Below the pieces are notes generated by a model. The model was not told the DNA's origin, did no database searches, and saw only the letters and a program-made list of their open reading frames with translations. Shown here piece after piece: positions 27,351 through 34,438 of a stretch of 64,000 nt of DNA. A program made the position numbers and the translations under genes. Within the stretch, counting starts at the first letter, position 1, and each line of letters begins with the position of its first letter. Source of the stretch: an uncultured Vicinamibacterales bacterium (GTDB lineage Bacteria; Acidobacteriota; Vicinamibacteria; Vicinamibacterales; UBA8438); assembly GCA_958295905.1 (NCBI GenBank), contig OY282382.1, positions 3,496,001 to 3,560,000 of the forward strand, in the 5' to 3' direction.

Positions 27351-28973
27351 CTACGGCTGGCAGGCGAACGACCAGCCGTGCTCGCAGGCCCGCGCCCGGA
27401 GCGCCGGCTCGGGCATGTCCAGCAGGTTGGGGCCGGCCTCTCTGAGCAGCAGCCGGAGGTCCAGGGGGCGCGGATCGGCGCGAACGAGCGACGTCCGGTC
27501 CAGCAGGTTGACGCAGCCGGCCTGAAACCGAAGCTCGCACGCCTGCGAGAAATACTCGAGCGCACGCTCGGCGTCGGCGGGGACCACGCTTCCTTCCCGG
27601 TAGTGCCGGCCGAGCTCGTTGCACGCCCATCCGGCGTTGTCGCCGCAGTAGTTGGTCTCGATCCGGATCAGGCGCGCGCACGCCTGCGGCCGGTCATCGG
27701 CGCAGGTCCGCTCCCAGAAGGGCACGCTGTCTCCGCGATGCCGGCCGTCGGTCGCCCCCGCCGCGGACATCGCCGCGAAGAACAGCACCCAGACCGCCAT
27801 GTGCAGCAGGTTGCCGCCGGCCGGCGCCCAGGCTCCGGCCCGCCGCGCCGGACCGCGGCGGGCCCCCGCCGCGGCGGCGAGCCGATCAATCCACGGCACG
27901 CTCAGGTTCAGCAGCGGCACGCACAGCAGCTTGTCGTAGAAGGTGGGGAGGCCCGCCGTCCCCAGCAGCGCGTAGAGCGCGAATACGCCGAGTCCGTAGA
28001 GAGCGCCGAAGAGGGCCTTGCCGGGCGGCGTCCGCGGAGAGGTCGACGGGTCGGTCACCAGCAGGTGCAGACCGAGGAACACCGCGCTCGGGATCTCGGA
28101 GTCGATGAAGTACGGCACGCCGGCAATCGCCGAGTACAGCGCGCTCGACCCGAAGAGGACGATCGCGGCCGAGCCCGCGACCAGGGTGATCGAGAAGGCG
28201 TACATGACGACGAGGCCGATCGCGAACAGGAACAGATAGATCCGCGGCGCCAGGGTCAAGGTCGAGGCGATGTCCTGGCCCCAGGTCAGGTCGGTGGTGC
28301 CGGTCGCGAGCAGAATCAGCGAGAACAGGCCGAGGGAGAAGGCGGACGGGTTGAAGATGTGGGCGCTGCGCCCCTCGCGCCGCCGGCGCACGAACTCCTT
28401 GCCGAGGAAGCCGGCCGCGAGCATCACGAACTGGAGGTAGAACCAGTCGTCGCGGAACCAGAGGAAGAGGTTGGTGCTGAAGATGATCGGGAACGGGCCG
28501 AACCCCAGCACGTAGTGGTCGCGGCGCGACCAGGACAGCAGCAGGTCGAACGCGTACGCGAAGACGAGCTGGGCGATGAGCAGCCACGCATGGTCGTACA
28601 CCGGCCGCCAGAAGTATCCCCAGTACAGGAACACCGCCATCTGGACTGCGGCCTGCAGGTAGTGCTGCGGCCGCGCGACGACGCGAAACGACCGGCCGGC
28701 CGACGGCGTCCGCAGGCGCAGGTAGAGGACCGCCTGCCACGCCCCCAGCGCCGCCGCGGCGGCCCAGAACGAGCCGGTGAGGACCGCGTTCGACTGCACG
28801 CGGGGCGCCAGCGACACCGCGAGCAGACCGAGCGTGAGCCCCAGGGGAACCGCCCAGGCCCGAAGGGATGGCGTCGCGCCGGCCGGTCCGGCAGCCGCCG
28901 CCGGGCCGGAAGGGGCCGGGGGCGGTTCGTGCCGATGGGGGGGGCGGGAGCGCCGGCGTCGCGCGGCTGACAT
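27351..28973 (-). CDS. NqrB/RnfD-like membrane protein fused to a soluble Cys-rich repeat tail
   Basis: The 540-residue protein has about nine hydrophobic helices in its first 400 residues. It holds motifs that mark the NQR2/RnfD/RnfE family: SAHIFNPSAFSLGLFSL (family HIFNPAAFG) and LLVTDPSTSPRTPPGKALFGALYGLG (family TDPxSSPxTxxG). I do not see the SGAT-type FMN-attachment threonine, so flavin binding is uncertain. After the last helix (residue 410) a tail of 130 residues with CADDRPQACARLIRIE, CGDNAGWACNELGRHYREG and CELRFQAGCVNLLD looks like Cys-rich Sel1/TPR repeats. It is divergent from the sodium-pumping decarboxylase genes, which suggests a shared theme of sodium or electron bioenergetics. 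No other rnf/nqr gene is in the window. Confidence 0.72.
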   Translation of the reverse strand: MSAARRRRSRPPHRHEPPPAPSGPAAAAGPAGATPSLRAWAVPLGLTLGLLAVSLAPRVQSNAVLTGSFWAAAAALGAWQAVLYLRLRTPSAGRSFRVVARPQHYLQAAVQMAVFLYWGYFWRPVYDHAWLLIAQLVFAYAFDLLLSWSRRDHYVLGFGPFPIIFSTNLFLWFRDDWFYLQFVMLAAGFLGKEFVRRRREGRSAHIFNPSAFSLGLFSLILLATGTTDLTWGQDIASTLTLAPRIYLFLFAIGLVVMYAFSITLVAGSAAIVLFGSSALYSAIAGVPYFIDSEIPSAVFLGLHLLVTDPSTSPRTPPGKALFGALYGLGVFALYALLGTAGLPTFYDKLLCVPLLNLSVPWIDRLAAAAGARRGPARRAGAWAPAGGNLLHMAVWVLFFAAMSAAGATDGRHRGDSVPFWERTCADDRPQACARLIRIETNYCGDNAGWACNELGRHYREGSVVPADAERALEYFSQACELRFQAGCVNLLDRTSLVRADPRPLDLRLLLREAGPNLLDMPEPALRARACEHGWSFACQP

Positions 28974-28999
28974 CGACGATCATGATAGCCCGCCCCGCG

Positions 29000-29130
29000 C
29001 CTGCCGCCCGGCCCGACCCTCCGGGAATCCGCACCGCGCCACCGCCGTGGAACGCCGGCCCGCGGCCAACGTCGCCTGCGGCTCCGCCTGCCGCCCGGCC
29101 GACCCTCCGGGAATCCGCGCCGTCGCACCG
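29000..29130 (-). repeat. Family A-like repeat material, two copies of a 32-bp segment
   Basis: CCTGCCGCCCGGCC(C)GACC followed by CTCCGGGAATCCGC occurs at 29000 and 29087. The second copy is preceded by GTCGCCTGCGGCTCCGC, the same arm as in the family A variants at 40575 and 46211. It fills most of the 317-bp divergent gap. Confidence 0.6.
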
Positions 29131-29246
29131 CGCGAACGTCCGGCCCGGCAATCCGCGCCTCTCCGTCCGGGTCGTGCCACGGCGCGGATTTCCGGCGCCC
29201 GGCGAACCGGCTTGCCGCAGCGGCGCCCGGCAACCCCCGCTCGCCG

Positions 29247-29252
29247 TATAAT
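29247..29252 (+). promoter_or_regulatory. Probable -10 box TATAAT for the sodium-pump cluster
   Basis: GTATAATTACCGCGG lies 39 bp before the GTG of the small subunit. The same GTATAATT core is found before the NHL gene at 22121. No -35 box is evident. Confidence 0.5.
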
Positions 29253-29290
29253 TACCGCGGTCCCGCCGCCGTCGGCGGGGGGGGCGTTTC

Positions 29291-29437
29291 GTGGTCACGG
29301 CTACCGACATCTTCATCAACGGCATCATCGGCGTCTTCACGGGCATCACCGTCCTGTATCTGCTGATGCGCATTCTCGCCGCCGCCGTCGGCCGTCCGGC
29401 GCGCGGGTCGGCCCCGGCCGACCGGGCATCCGAGTAG
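29291..29437 (+). CDS. Small membrane subunit (OadG/gamma type) of a sodium-translocating decarboxylase
   Basis: This 48-residue gene is easily missed. From GTG 29291 it reads VVTATDIFINGIIGVFTGIT, then VLYLLMRILAAAVGRP and an Ala/Arg/Pro-rich tail ending DRASE. One N-terminal membrane helix followed by a short polar tail is the plan of the gamma subunits of oxaloacetate, methylmalonyl-CoA and glutaconyl-CoA decarboxylases. Its stop TAG shares a base with the GTG start of the beta-subunit gene (TAGTG), so they are translationally coupled. The position alone makes the assignment likely. Confidence 0.75.
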   Translation: MVTATDIFINGIIGVFTGITVLYLLMRILAAAVGRPARGSAPADRASE

Positions 29438-30540
29438 TGGCGTTTCTCGATCAGCTCGGCGTTCCGGCCGTCACTCCGGGCATGGTGGTCATGTGGGCGA
29501 TCGGGCTGACCCTGATCCATCTCGCGGTACACCGCCGGTACGAACCGTTGCTGCTGTTGCCGATCGGGTTCGGCATCCTGATCGCCAATCTGCCGCTGAC
29601 CGGACTGATGACCCCCGGCGAGGGCCTGATCTGGCGGTTCTATCACTACGGGGTCGAATGGGAGGTCATCCCCCCGCTCATCTTCCTCGGGCTCGGGGCG
29701 CATACCGACTTCGGCCCGCTGCTGTCGCAGCCGCGCCTGATCTTCCTGGGGGCGGCGGCGCAGGGCGGCGTCTACGTCGCGTTCTTTGCCGCGCATGCGT
29801 TCGGATTCAGCCTCGAGGAGGCCGCGGCCATCGGCATCATCGGCGGCGCCGACGGGCCGACCACGATCTTCCTCGCCGCCCAGCTCGCCCCCGAGCTGCT
29901 CGGTGCCTGCGCCGTCGCCGCCTACTCCTACATGGCGCTGGTCCCGATCATCCAGCCGCCGATCATGCGCCTCCTGACGACGGAGCGGGAGCGGGCGATC
30001 CGGATGAAGAGGGCGCGGAAGGTGACGGTCCGCGAGAAGCTGCTCTTTCCGATCGTCGCGGCGATGGGCATCGTGCTGCTGGTGCCCGCCTCGGCGCCGC
30101 TGATCGCGATGTTCATGCTGGGCAATCTCTTCCGCGAGTCGAAGGTCGTCGAGCGTCTGACGGACACCGCGCAGAACGCCCTGATGAACATCGTCACCAT
30201 CTTCCTCGGCCTGAGCGTCGGGGCCACGATGGACGCGGCGACGTTCCTGCGGGCCGACGTGCTGTTCATCTTCGCGCTGGGTCTCGCCGCGTTCGCGTTC
30301 GGCACGGCCGGCGGCGTGCTGCTCGCCAAGCTGATGAATCTGTTCACGAAGGATAAGATCAACCCGCTGGTCGGGGCGGCGGGGGTGTCGGCGGTGCCGA
30401 TGGCGGCGCGCGTCGCCCACCAGGTCGGGGCCGAGGCCGACCGGAAGAACTATCTGCTGATGTTCGCCATGGGCCCGAACTTGGCCGGCGTCATCGGCAC
30501 GGTCGTCGCGGCCGGCATCTTCCTGACGATGCTGGGATAG
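29437..30540 (+). CDS. gcdB: Sodium ion-translocating decarboxylase beta subunit (OadB/GcdB family)
   Basis: The 367-residue, nine-to-eleven-helix protein starts at GTG 29437 (VAFLDQLGVPAVTPGMVVMW). It carries the family landmarks GFGILIANLPL, PPLIFLGLGAHTDFGPLL, GIIGGADGPTTIFLA (with the D of GADGPT needed for sodium transport in OadB), SYMALVPIIQPPIM, LGLSVGATM, KINPLVGAAGVSAVPMAARV and the end MFAMGPNLAGVIGTVVAAG. It uses the free energy of carboxybiotin decarboxylation to export two sodium ions. Because the alpha subunit at 32457 is of the glutaconyl-CoA type, the symbol gcdB is chosen. Confidence 0.92.
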   Translation: MAFLDQLGVPAVTPGMVVMWAIGLTLIHLAVHRRYEPLLLLPIGFGILIANLPLTGLMTPGEGLIWRFYHYGVEWEVIPPLIFLGLGAHTDFGPLLSQPRLIFLGAAAQGGVYVAFFAAHAFGFSLEEAAAIGIIGGADGPTTIFLAAQLAPELLGACAVAAYSYMALVPIIQPPIMRLLTTERERAIRMKRARKVTVREKLLFPIVAAMGIVLLVPASAPLIAMFMLGNLFRESKVVERLTDTAQNALMNIVTIFLGLSVGATMDAATFLRADVLFIFALGLAAFAFGTAGGVLLAKLMNLFTKDKINPLVGAAGVSAVPMAARVAHQVGAEADRKNYLLMFAMGPNLAGVIGTVVAAGIFLTMLG

Positions 30541-30555
30541 GCGTGTGCGCCGTGA

Positions 30556-30740
30556 ACGGTGCGGGCTCCCGGCGGGGTTGGTTGGGCGGCCGTCGGCGCC
30601 GCCGGCGACGATGGCCGGGCCTGGGTTGGTCGGGGCGGCCATCGTCGCCGTCAGGCTGGGGGAATACCCGGGCGGGAGTCTGCGGCGGGCCGCGGCGCGG
30701 ACTTCGGGAGGGTCGGTCGGCCGTCGGAGCGGCCGGGCGG
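30556..30740 (+). repeat. Degenerate family A repeats
   Basis: GTTGGTTGGGCGGC occurs at 30579 and GGCGCGGACTTCGGGAGGG near 30701 with GTCGGTCGGCC after it. Both recall the family A core GAGGGTTGGTTGGGCGGC. They occupy the 247-bp gap between the beta subunit and the biotin carrier. No reading frame here is convincing. Confidence 0.5.
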
Positions 30741-30787
30741 CGGTTGCCCGGCCCGGACGGCGGGTAGAGGCAGGGAAGGACGACGAC

Positions 30788-31006
30788 ATGGCGGAAGACG
30801 TGGTGGCGCCTCTGGCCGGGAAGGTGCTGTCGATCGCGGTGGCGGTCGGCGACGCCGTAGAAGAGGACGACGAGGTCCTGGTGCTCGAGGCGATGAAGAT
30901 GGAGACCGTGGTGTACGCGCCGTCCGACGGCACGGTGACGGCGCTGCGGGTCGCGGTCGGCGATCAGGTCGAGGAAGACGATCCGCTGGTGACCATCGGG
31001 GAGTGA
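30788..31006 (+). CDS. gcdC: Biotin carrier (biotinyl domain) protein
   Basis: The 72-residue protein is one biotinyl/lipoyl domain: MAEDVVAPLAGKVLSI, VAVGDAVEEDDEVLVLEAMK with the biotinylation motif EAMKME (lysine at residue 37), then VYAPSDGTVTALRVAVGDQV. It has no Ala/Pro-rich linker, unlike Acidaminococcus GcdC, so it would be a freely diffusing carrier between the alpha and beta subunits. It ends eight bases before the acyl-CoA dehydrogenase start. Confidence 0.9.
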   Translation: MAEDVVAPLAGKVLSIAVAVGDAVEEDDEVLVLEAMKMETVVYAPSDGTVTALRVAVGDQVEEDDPLVTIGE

Positions 31007-31014
31007 CGACGAGG

Positions 31015-32172
31015 ATGAACTTCGATCTGACGGACGAGCAGAAGCTGGTGCAGGAGACGGCGCGCGAATTTGCGCTGAACGACATCGCGCCGACCCTGGT
31101 GGAGGAGGAGAGGAACCACGAGTTCCGTCTCGATCGGGTGCGGCGCATGGGTGATCTCGGCTTCTTCTCGTGCGCCCTGCCGGAATCGCTGGGGGGCGCC
31201 GGGTTCGGCTTCCTCGAGTCGGTGCTGATGGCCGAGCAGGTCGCCAGGGTCTCGGCGTCGTGGCGGCTCCCGTTCAACATGCAGAACCTCGGGCCGGCGT
31301 TGACGGTGGCGAAGTTCGGCACCCCCGAGCAGCAGGAGCGGTTCATTCCCGGCTGGGTGGCGGGGACGCAGATCGGCTTCTTCGGCATGACCGAGCCCGA
31401 GAGCGGCTCCGACGTGGCCGGCATGACCACCGTCGCCCGCGACCGGGGCGACTACTGGGAACTGCAGGGCAGCAAGATCTGGGTCTCGAACGCCACCCAG
31501 GGGGACGCGGGGCTGCTCTACGTCATGACCGATCCGGAGCGGAAGCACCGCGGCATGAGCGCGTTCATCCTCGAGCCCAAGAAGGTCGACGACCTTGTGG
31601 CGACGGACATCGAGACCAAGCTGGGCCTGCACTGCGCGCCGACCGGAGAGATGGCGTTCCACGGCGCGAAGCTTCCTAAGGACGCCCTGCTCGGGGAGCC
31701 CGGCGACGGCTTCAGGATCTGCATGTGGCAGCTCAACAACACCCGGCTGGGGTGCGCGGCGGGGGCTCTGGGGGTCGCCGGCGCCGCCCTCGACGCCGCC
31801 GTGGGCTACGCCAACGAGCGCACGCAGTTCGGCAAGCCGATCTCGCAGCACCAGATGGTGCAGGCGCAGATCGCCGAGATGGCCCTCGAGCACGAGTCGG
31901 CCCGGATGCTGGTGTACCGGGCCGCGTGGCTGAAGGACAACGGCCGGCCGAACCAGTACGAGACGTCGCTGGCCAAGCTGCAGGCGAGCGAGGCGGCGGT
32001 GCACGCGGCCAACGAGTGCATGAAGATCCACGGGTCGTACGGGTACTCGACGGAGTATCCGGCGGAGCGGCTGTACCGCGATGCCAAGTCGTTGCAGGTG
32101 GTCGAGGGCACCTCGAACATACAGAAGCTCATCATCTCCGGGATCGCCTGCGGCCACGCGCCGAATCGGTGA
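31015..32172 (+). CDS. Acyl-CoA dehydrogenase, probably glutaryl-CoA dehydrogenase
   Basis: The 385-residue protein has the complete acyl-CoA dehydrogenase plan: MNFDLTDEQKLVQETAREFA, LPESLGGAGFGFLE, FGMTEPESGSDVAGM (FAD/substrate motif), the second motif KIWVSNATQGD, RTQFGKPISQHQMVQ and the end YRDAKSLQVVEGTSNIQKLII with the catalytic-base glutamate of VEGTSNIQ. Its place between the biotin carrier and the glutaconyl-CoA decarboxylase alpha subunit suggests that it makes glutaconyl-CoA from glutaryl-CoA without decarboxylation, as in Desulfococcus and Geobacter. The substrate is inferred from context, not from residues. Confidence 0.85.
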   Translation: MNFDLTDEQKLVQETAREFALNDIAPTLVEEERNHEFRLDRVRRMGDLGFFSCALPESLGGAGFGFLESVLMAEQVARVSASWRLPFNMQNLGPALTVAKFGTPEQQERFIPGWVAGTQIGFFGMTEPESGSDVAGMTTVARDRGDYWELQGSKIWVSNATQGDAGLLYVMTDPERKHRGMSAFILEPKKVDDLVATDIETKLGLHCAPTGEMAFHGAKLPKDALLGEPGDGFRICMWQLNNTRLGCAAGALGVAGAALDAAVGYANERTQFGKPISQHQMVQAQIAEMALEHESARMLVYRAAWLKDNGRPNQYETSLAKLQASEAAVHAANECMKIHGSYGYSTEYPAERLYRDAKSLQVVEGTSNIQKLIISGIACGHAPNR

Positions 32173-32372
32173 GGGCAGGCCGCGCCACCGTCCGAACGGG
32201 ATCGTTCGAGCGGGACACACACTGGGTCCCCAACGTTTGTTTCGGGGCCGCCGCGTCGCCACCCACGCGCGGATTACTTCGAGCGGGAACATCTTGACCG
32301 AGCGGTCGTTTCAAGTCGGACAATCGACGGCGGAACCCTGCGCCCGACGCAAGGGGACCCTACCGCATCCGC

Positions 32373-32489
32373 AAGCGTCGAGGATGGTGCAGTGAAGCCG
32401 TATTTCGAGACGATGGACCGGTTCAGGCCCCTGACGGAAGCATCGAGGATGGTGCAGTGAAGCCGTATTTCGAGACGATGGACCGGTTC
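32373..32489 (+). repeat. Tandem duplication (65-bp period) of the start region of the alpha-subunit gene
   Basis: A 52-bp block with the ribosome site TCGAGGATGGTGCAGTGAAG and the first codons (KPYFETMDRF) is present at 32373 and again at 32438. The two copies differ by one base (GCGTCG against GCATCG) and are separated by 13 bp. Confidence 0.95.
32392..32460 (+). CDS. 22-codon upstream reading frame made by the duplication
   Basis: The first duplicated GTG (32392) opens MKPYFETMDRFRPLTEASRM, then VQ and TGA at 32458. The stop overlaps the GTG of the main gene (GTGA, 32457-32460). It has its own GAGGA site. Ribosomes that finish the short peptide could restart on the true gene, so it may act as a coupled leader. 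It may equally be a by-product of duplication. Confidence 0.55.
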   Translation: MKPYFETMDRFRPLTEASRMVQ

Positions 32490-34190
32490 GGCAAGTCCCT
32501 GAAACCGGGCCGGGTGAAGCGGGCCGCCGCGGGCGCAGAGGCGCTGCGGGCGGTGGAGGCGGACATCGCGGCGGCGGCCCGAGCGGTCGAAGAGGCGGGG
32601 TTCCCGGCCGAGAAGATCAACCAGCGGGGCTGGATGACCGTCTACCAGCGCCTCGAGTATCTGCTGGACCCCGGCACGTGGCGCCCGTTGCGCACCCTCT
32701 ACAACCCCGCGGAGAACGAGGAGGGCGTCACCAACGTCGTCGACGGCCTGGGGAAGATCGAGGGCCGCTGGGCGGTGGTCATCGGGTTCGACAACAAGGT
32801 CATGGCGGGGGCGTGGCTGCCCGGGCAGTCCGAGAACATCCTCCGCGCCACCGACCTCGCCCGCCGGCTGAACGTGCCCCTGGTCTGGCTCGTGCATTGC
32901 AGCGGCGCGAAGCTGCCCGAGCAGGAGCAGTTCTACGCGAACCGGCGCGGGGCCGGGACCCCGTTCTTCCGGCACGCCGAGCTCGAGCAGGCGGGCATTC
33001 CGGTGCTGGCCGGCATCTACGGGACCAATCCCGCCGGCGGCGGATACCAGTCGGTCAGCCCGACCATTCTGCTCGCGCACAAGGACGCCAACATGGCGGT
33101 CGGCGGGGTCGGCATCGTCTCCGGCATGGCTCCCAAGGGCGGGTTCGACGCCGCCATGGTCGAGGAGCTGATTGCGAAGACCCGCGCGTTCACCGCCCGC
33201 CCCCCCGGGGACGTCGCCACCCACCACGACGCCACCGGGTTCTTCACCCGGGTCTACGACGAAGAGACCGGCGTCCTCGACGGGCTGAAGGAGTACATGC
33301 GGGCGATCCCCGCCTACGGGCCCGAGTTCTTCCGCGCCGCCGAGCCGAAGGACCCTGCGTTTCCCGTCGACGACCTCTATCACCTGCTGCCCGCCAACCA
33401 GAAGGAGGTCTACGACTTCGACGAGGTCCTCGCCCGGCTCGTCGACGGCAGCGAACGGCTCGAATTCCGGCCGGACTACGGCCCCGAGGTGTTCACCGGG
33501 GTCTGCAAGGTCGACGGCCGGCTCGTCGGCTGCATCGGCAACCGGCAGGGCTATCTGGGGAAGGGCTATCCCGACTACGGCGACTATCCGGGCATGGGGG
33601 GCAAGCTCTACCGGCAGGGGCTCGTCAAGATGAACGAGTTCGTCACCCTGTGCGGCCGCGACCGGCTGCCCGTCGTTTGGTTCCAGGACACGTCGGGTAT
33701 CGACGTCGGCGAGCGGGCCGAGAAGGCCGAGGTGCTCGGCCTCGGCCAGTCGCTGATCTACTCGATCCAGCAGACCGGCGTGCCGATGATGCTCGTGGTG
33801 CTGCGCAAGGGGACGGCGGCCGCGCACTACGTCATGGGCGGCCCCACCGCCAACCGCCACAACGCGTTCACCCTCGGCACCCCCGCCACCGAGATCGAGG
33901 TTATGCACGGCGAGACCGCGGCCGTCGCCACCTATGCCCGCCGCGCCGCCAAGGAGCACGCGGCGGGCCGCCCCCTCGACCCGGTCATCGAGCGGATGAA
34001 CGCGCTGGTCGACCGCTACCACGAGACCTCGCGCCCCGCCTACTGCGCGCGGCACGGCTTCGTCGACGAGGTCGTGGCCCTGACCGACCTGCGGCGCTAC
34101 CTGCAGGCGTTCACCGGCGCCGCCTACCAGAACCCTGTCTCGATCTGCCCCCGCCACCACATGCTGCTGCCCCGCGTCATTCGCGGGTGA
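32457..34190 (+). CDS. gcdA: Glutaconyl-CoA decarboxylase alpha subunit (carboxyltransferase)
   Basis: The 577-residue protein resembles Acidaminococcus GcdA (about 587 residues) nearly end to end by recall: an N-terminal RGWMTVYQRLEYLLDPGTWR, VGGVGIVSGMAPKGGFD, GGKLYRQGLVKMNEFVTLC and DRLPVVWFQDTSGIDVG, then AEVLGLGQSLIYSIQ, RKGTAAAHYVMGGP and the end AAYQNPVSICPRHHMLLPR. It moves the carboxyl group of glutaconyl-CoA to biotin in the cytoplasm; the beta subunit then releases it with sodium export. Two crotonase-fold (carboxyltransferase) halves are present. The start is GTG 32457, with GAGGA eight bases upstream. The 284-bp gap before it holds no other gene. Confidence 0.93.
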   Translation: MKPYFETMDRFGKSLKPGRVKRAAAGAEALRAVEADIAAAARAVEEAGFPAEKINQRGWMTVYQRLEYLLDPGTWRPLRTLYNPAENEEGVTNVVDGLGKIEGRWAVVIGFDNKVMAGAWLPGQSENILRATDLARRLNVPLVWLVHCSGAKLPEQEQFYANRRGAGTPFFRHAELEQAGIPVLAGIYGTNPAGGGYQSVSPTILLAHKDANMAVGGVGIVSGMAPKGGFDAAMVEELIAKTRAFTARPPGDVATHHDATGFFTRVYDEETGVLDGLKEYMRAIPAYGPEFFRAAEPKDPAFPVDDLYHLLPANQKEVYDFDEVLARLVDGSERLEFRPDYGPEVFTGVCKVDGRLVGCIGNRQGYLGKGYPDYGDYPGMGGKLYRQGLVKMNEFVTLCGRDRLPVVWFQDTSGIDVGERAEKAEVLGLGQSLIYSIQQTGVPMMLVVLRKGTAAAHYVMGGPTANRHNAFTLGTPATEIEVMHGETAAVATYARRAAKEHAAGRPLDPVIERMNALVDRYHETSRPAYCARHGFVDEVVALTDLRRYLQAFTGAAYQNPVSICPRHHMLLPRVIRG

Positions 34191-34219
34191 GCCCGCGTCG
34201 TCCGCGCTTGTCCGCCCAG

Positions 34220-34292
34220 GAGTCTGCGCCGTAGAACGGACTCCTGGAGGGTTGGTTGGGCGGTAATCGGAGGCCGCAGCGCGACCTTGCGT
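34220..34292 (+). repeat. Dispersed repeat family A, short form
   Basis: It begins GAGTCTGCGCCGTAGAACGG, lacks the middle CGCAGGAGGCGCC arm, and continues CTCCTGGAGGGTTGGTTGGG and GGCCGCAGCGCGACCTTGCG. A palindrome GGCCGACTC..GGGTCGGCC follows at 34293-34320. It lies 30 bp after the gcdA stop. Confidence 0.8.
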
Positions 34293-34438
34293 CGGCCGAC
34301 TCGACCCTCCGGGGTCGGCCGATGATGCGGTGCGACGGGTTCAGCCTACATTCTGATGACCGATTCCGAACAACCGCGGGAGCTCGGCCTGGGGAACGCG
34401 CCCGATGCGTTGCCGCCCCCATCGTCAAGTCAACCGCT

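Noticed and set aside
28777-29436. Extension of the beta-subunit frame upstream to 28777
   Set aside because: The upstream part overlaps the NqrB/RnfD-like gene and repeats and reads as low-complexity Arg/Pro. The GTG at 29437, coupled to the small subunit, gives the expected N-terminus and length.
32457-34190. Propionyl-CoA or methylcrotonyl-CoA carboxylase beta subunit
   Set aside because: The N- and C-terminal segments and overall length match GcdA much better, and the neighbours are sodium-pump subunits rather than a biotin carboxylase.
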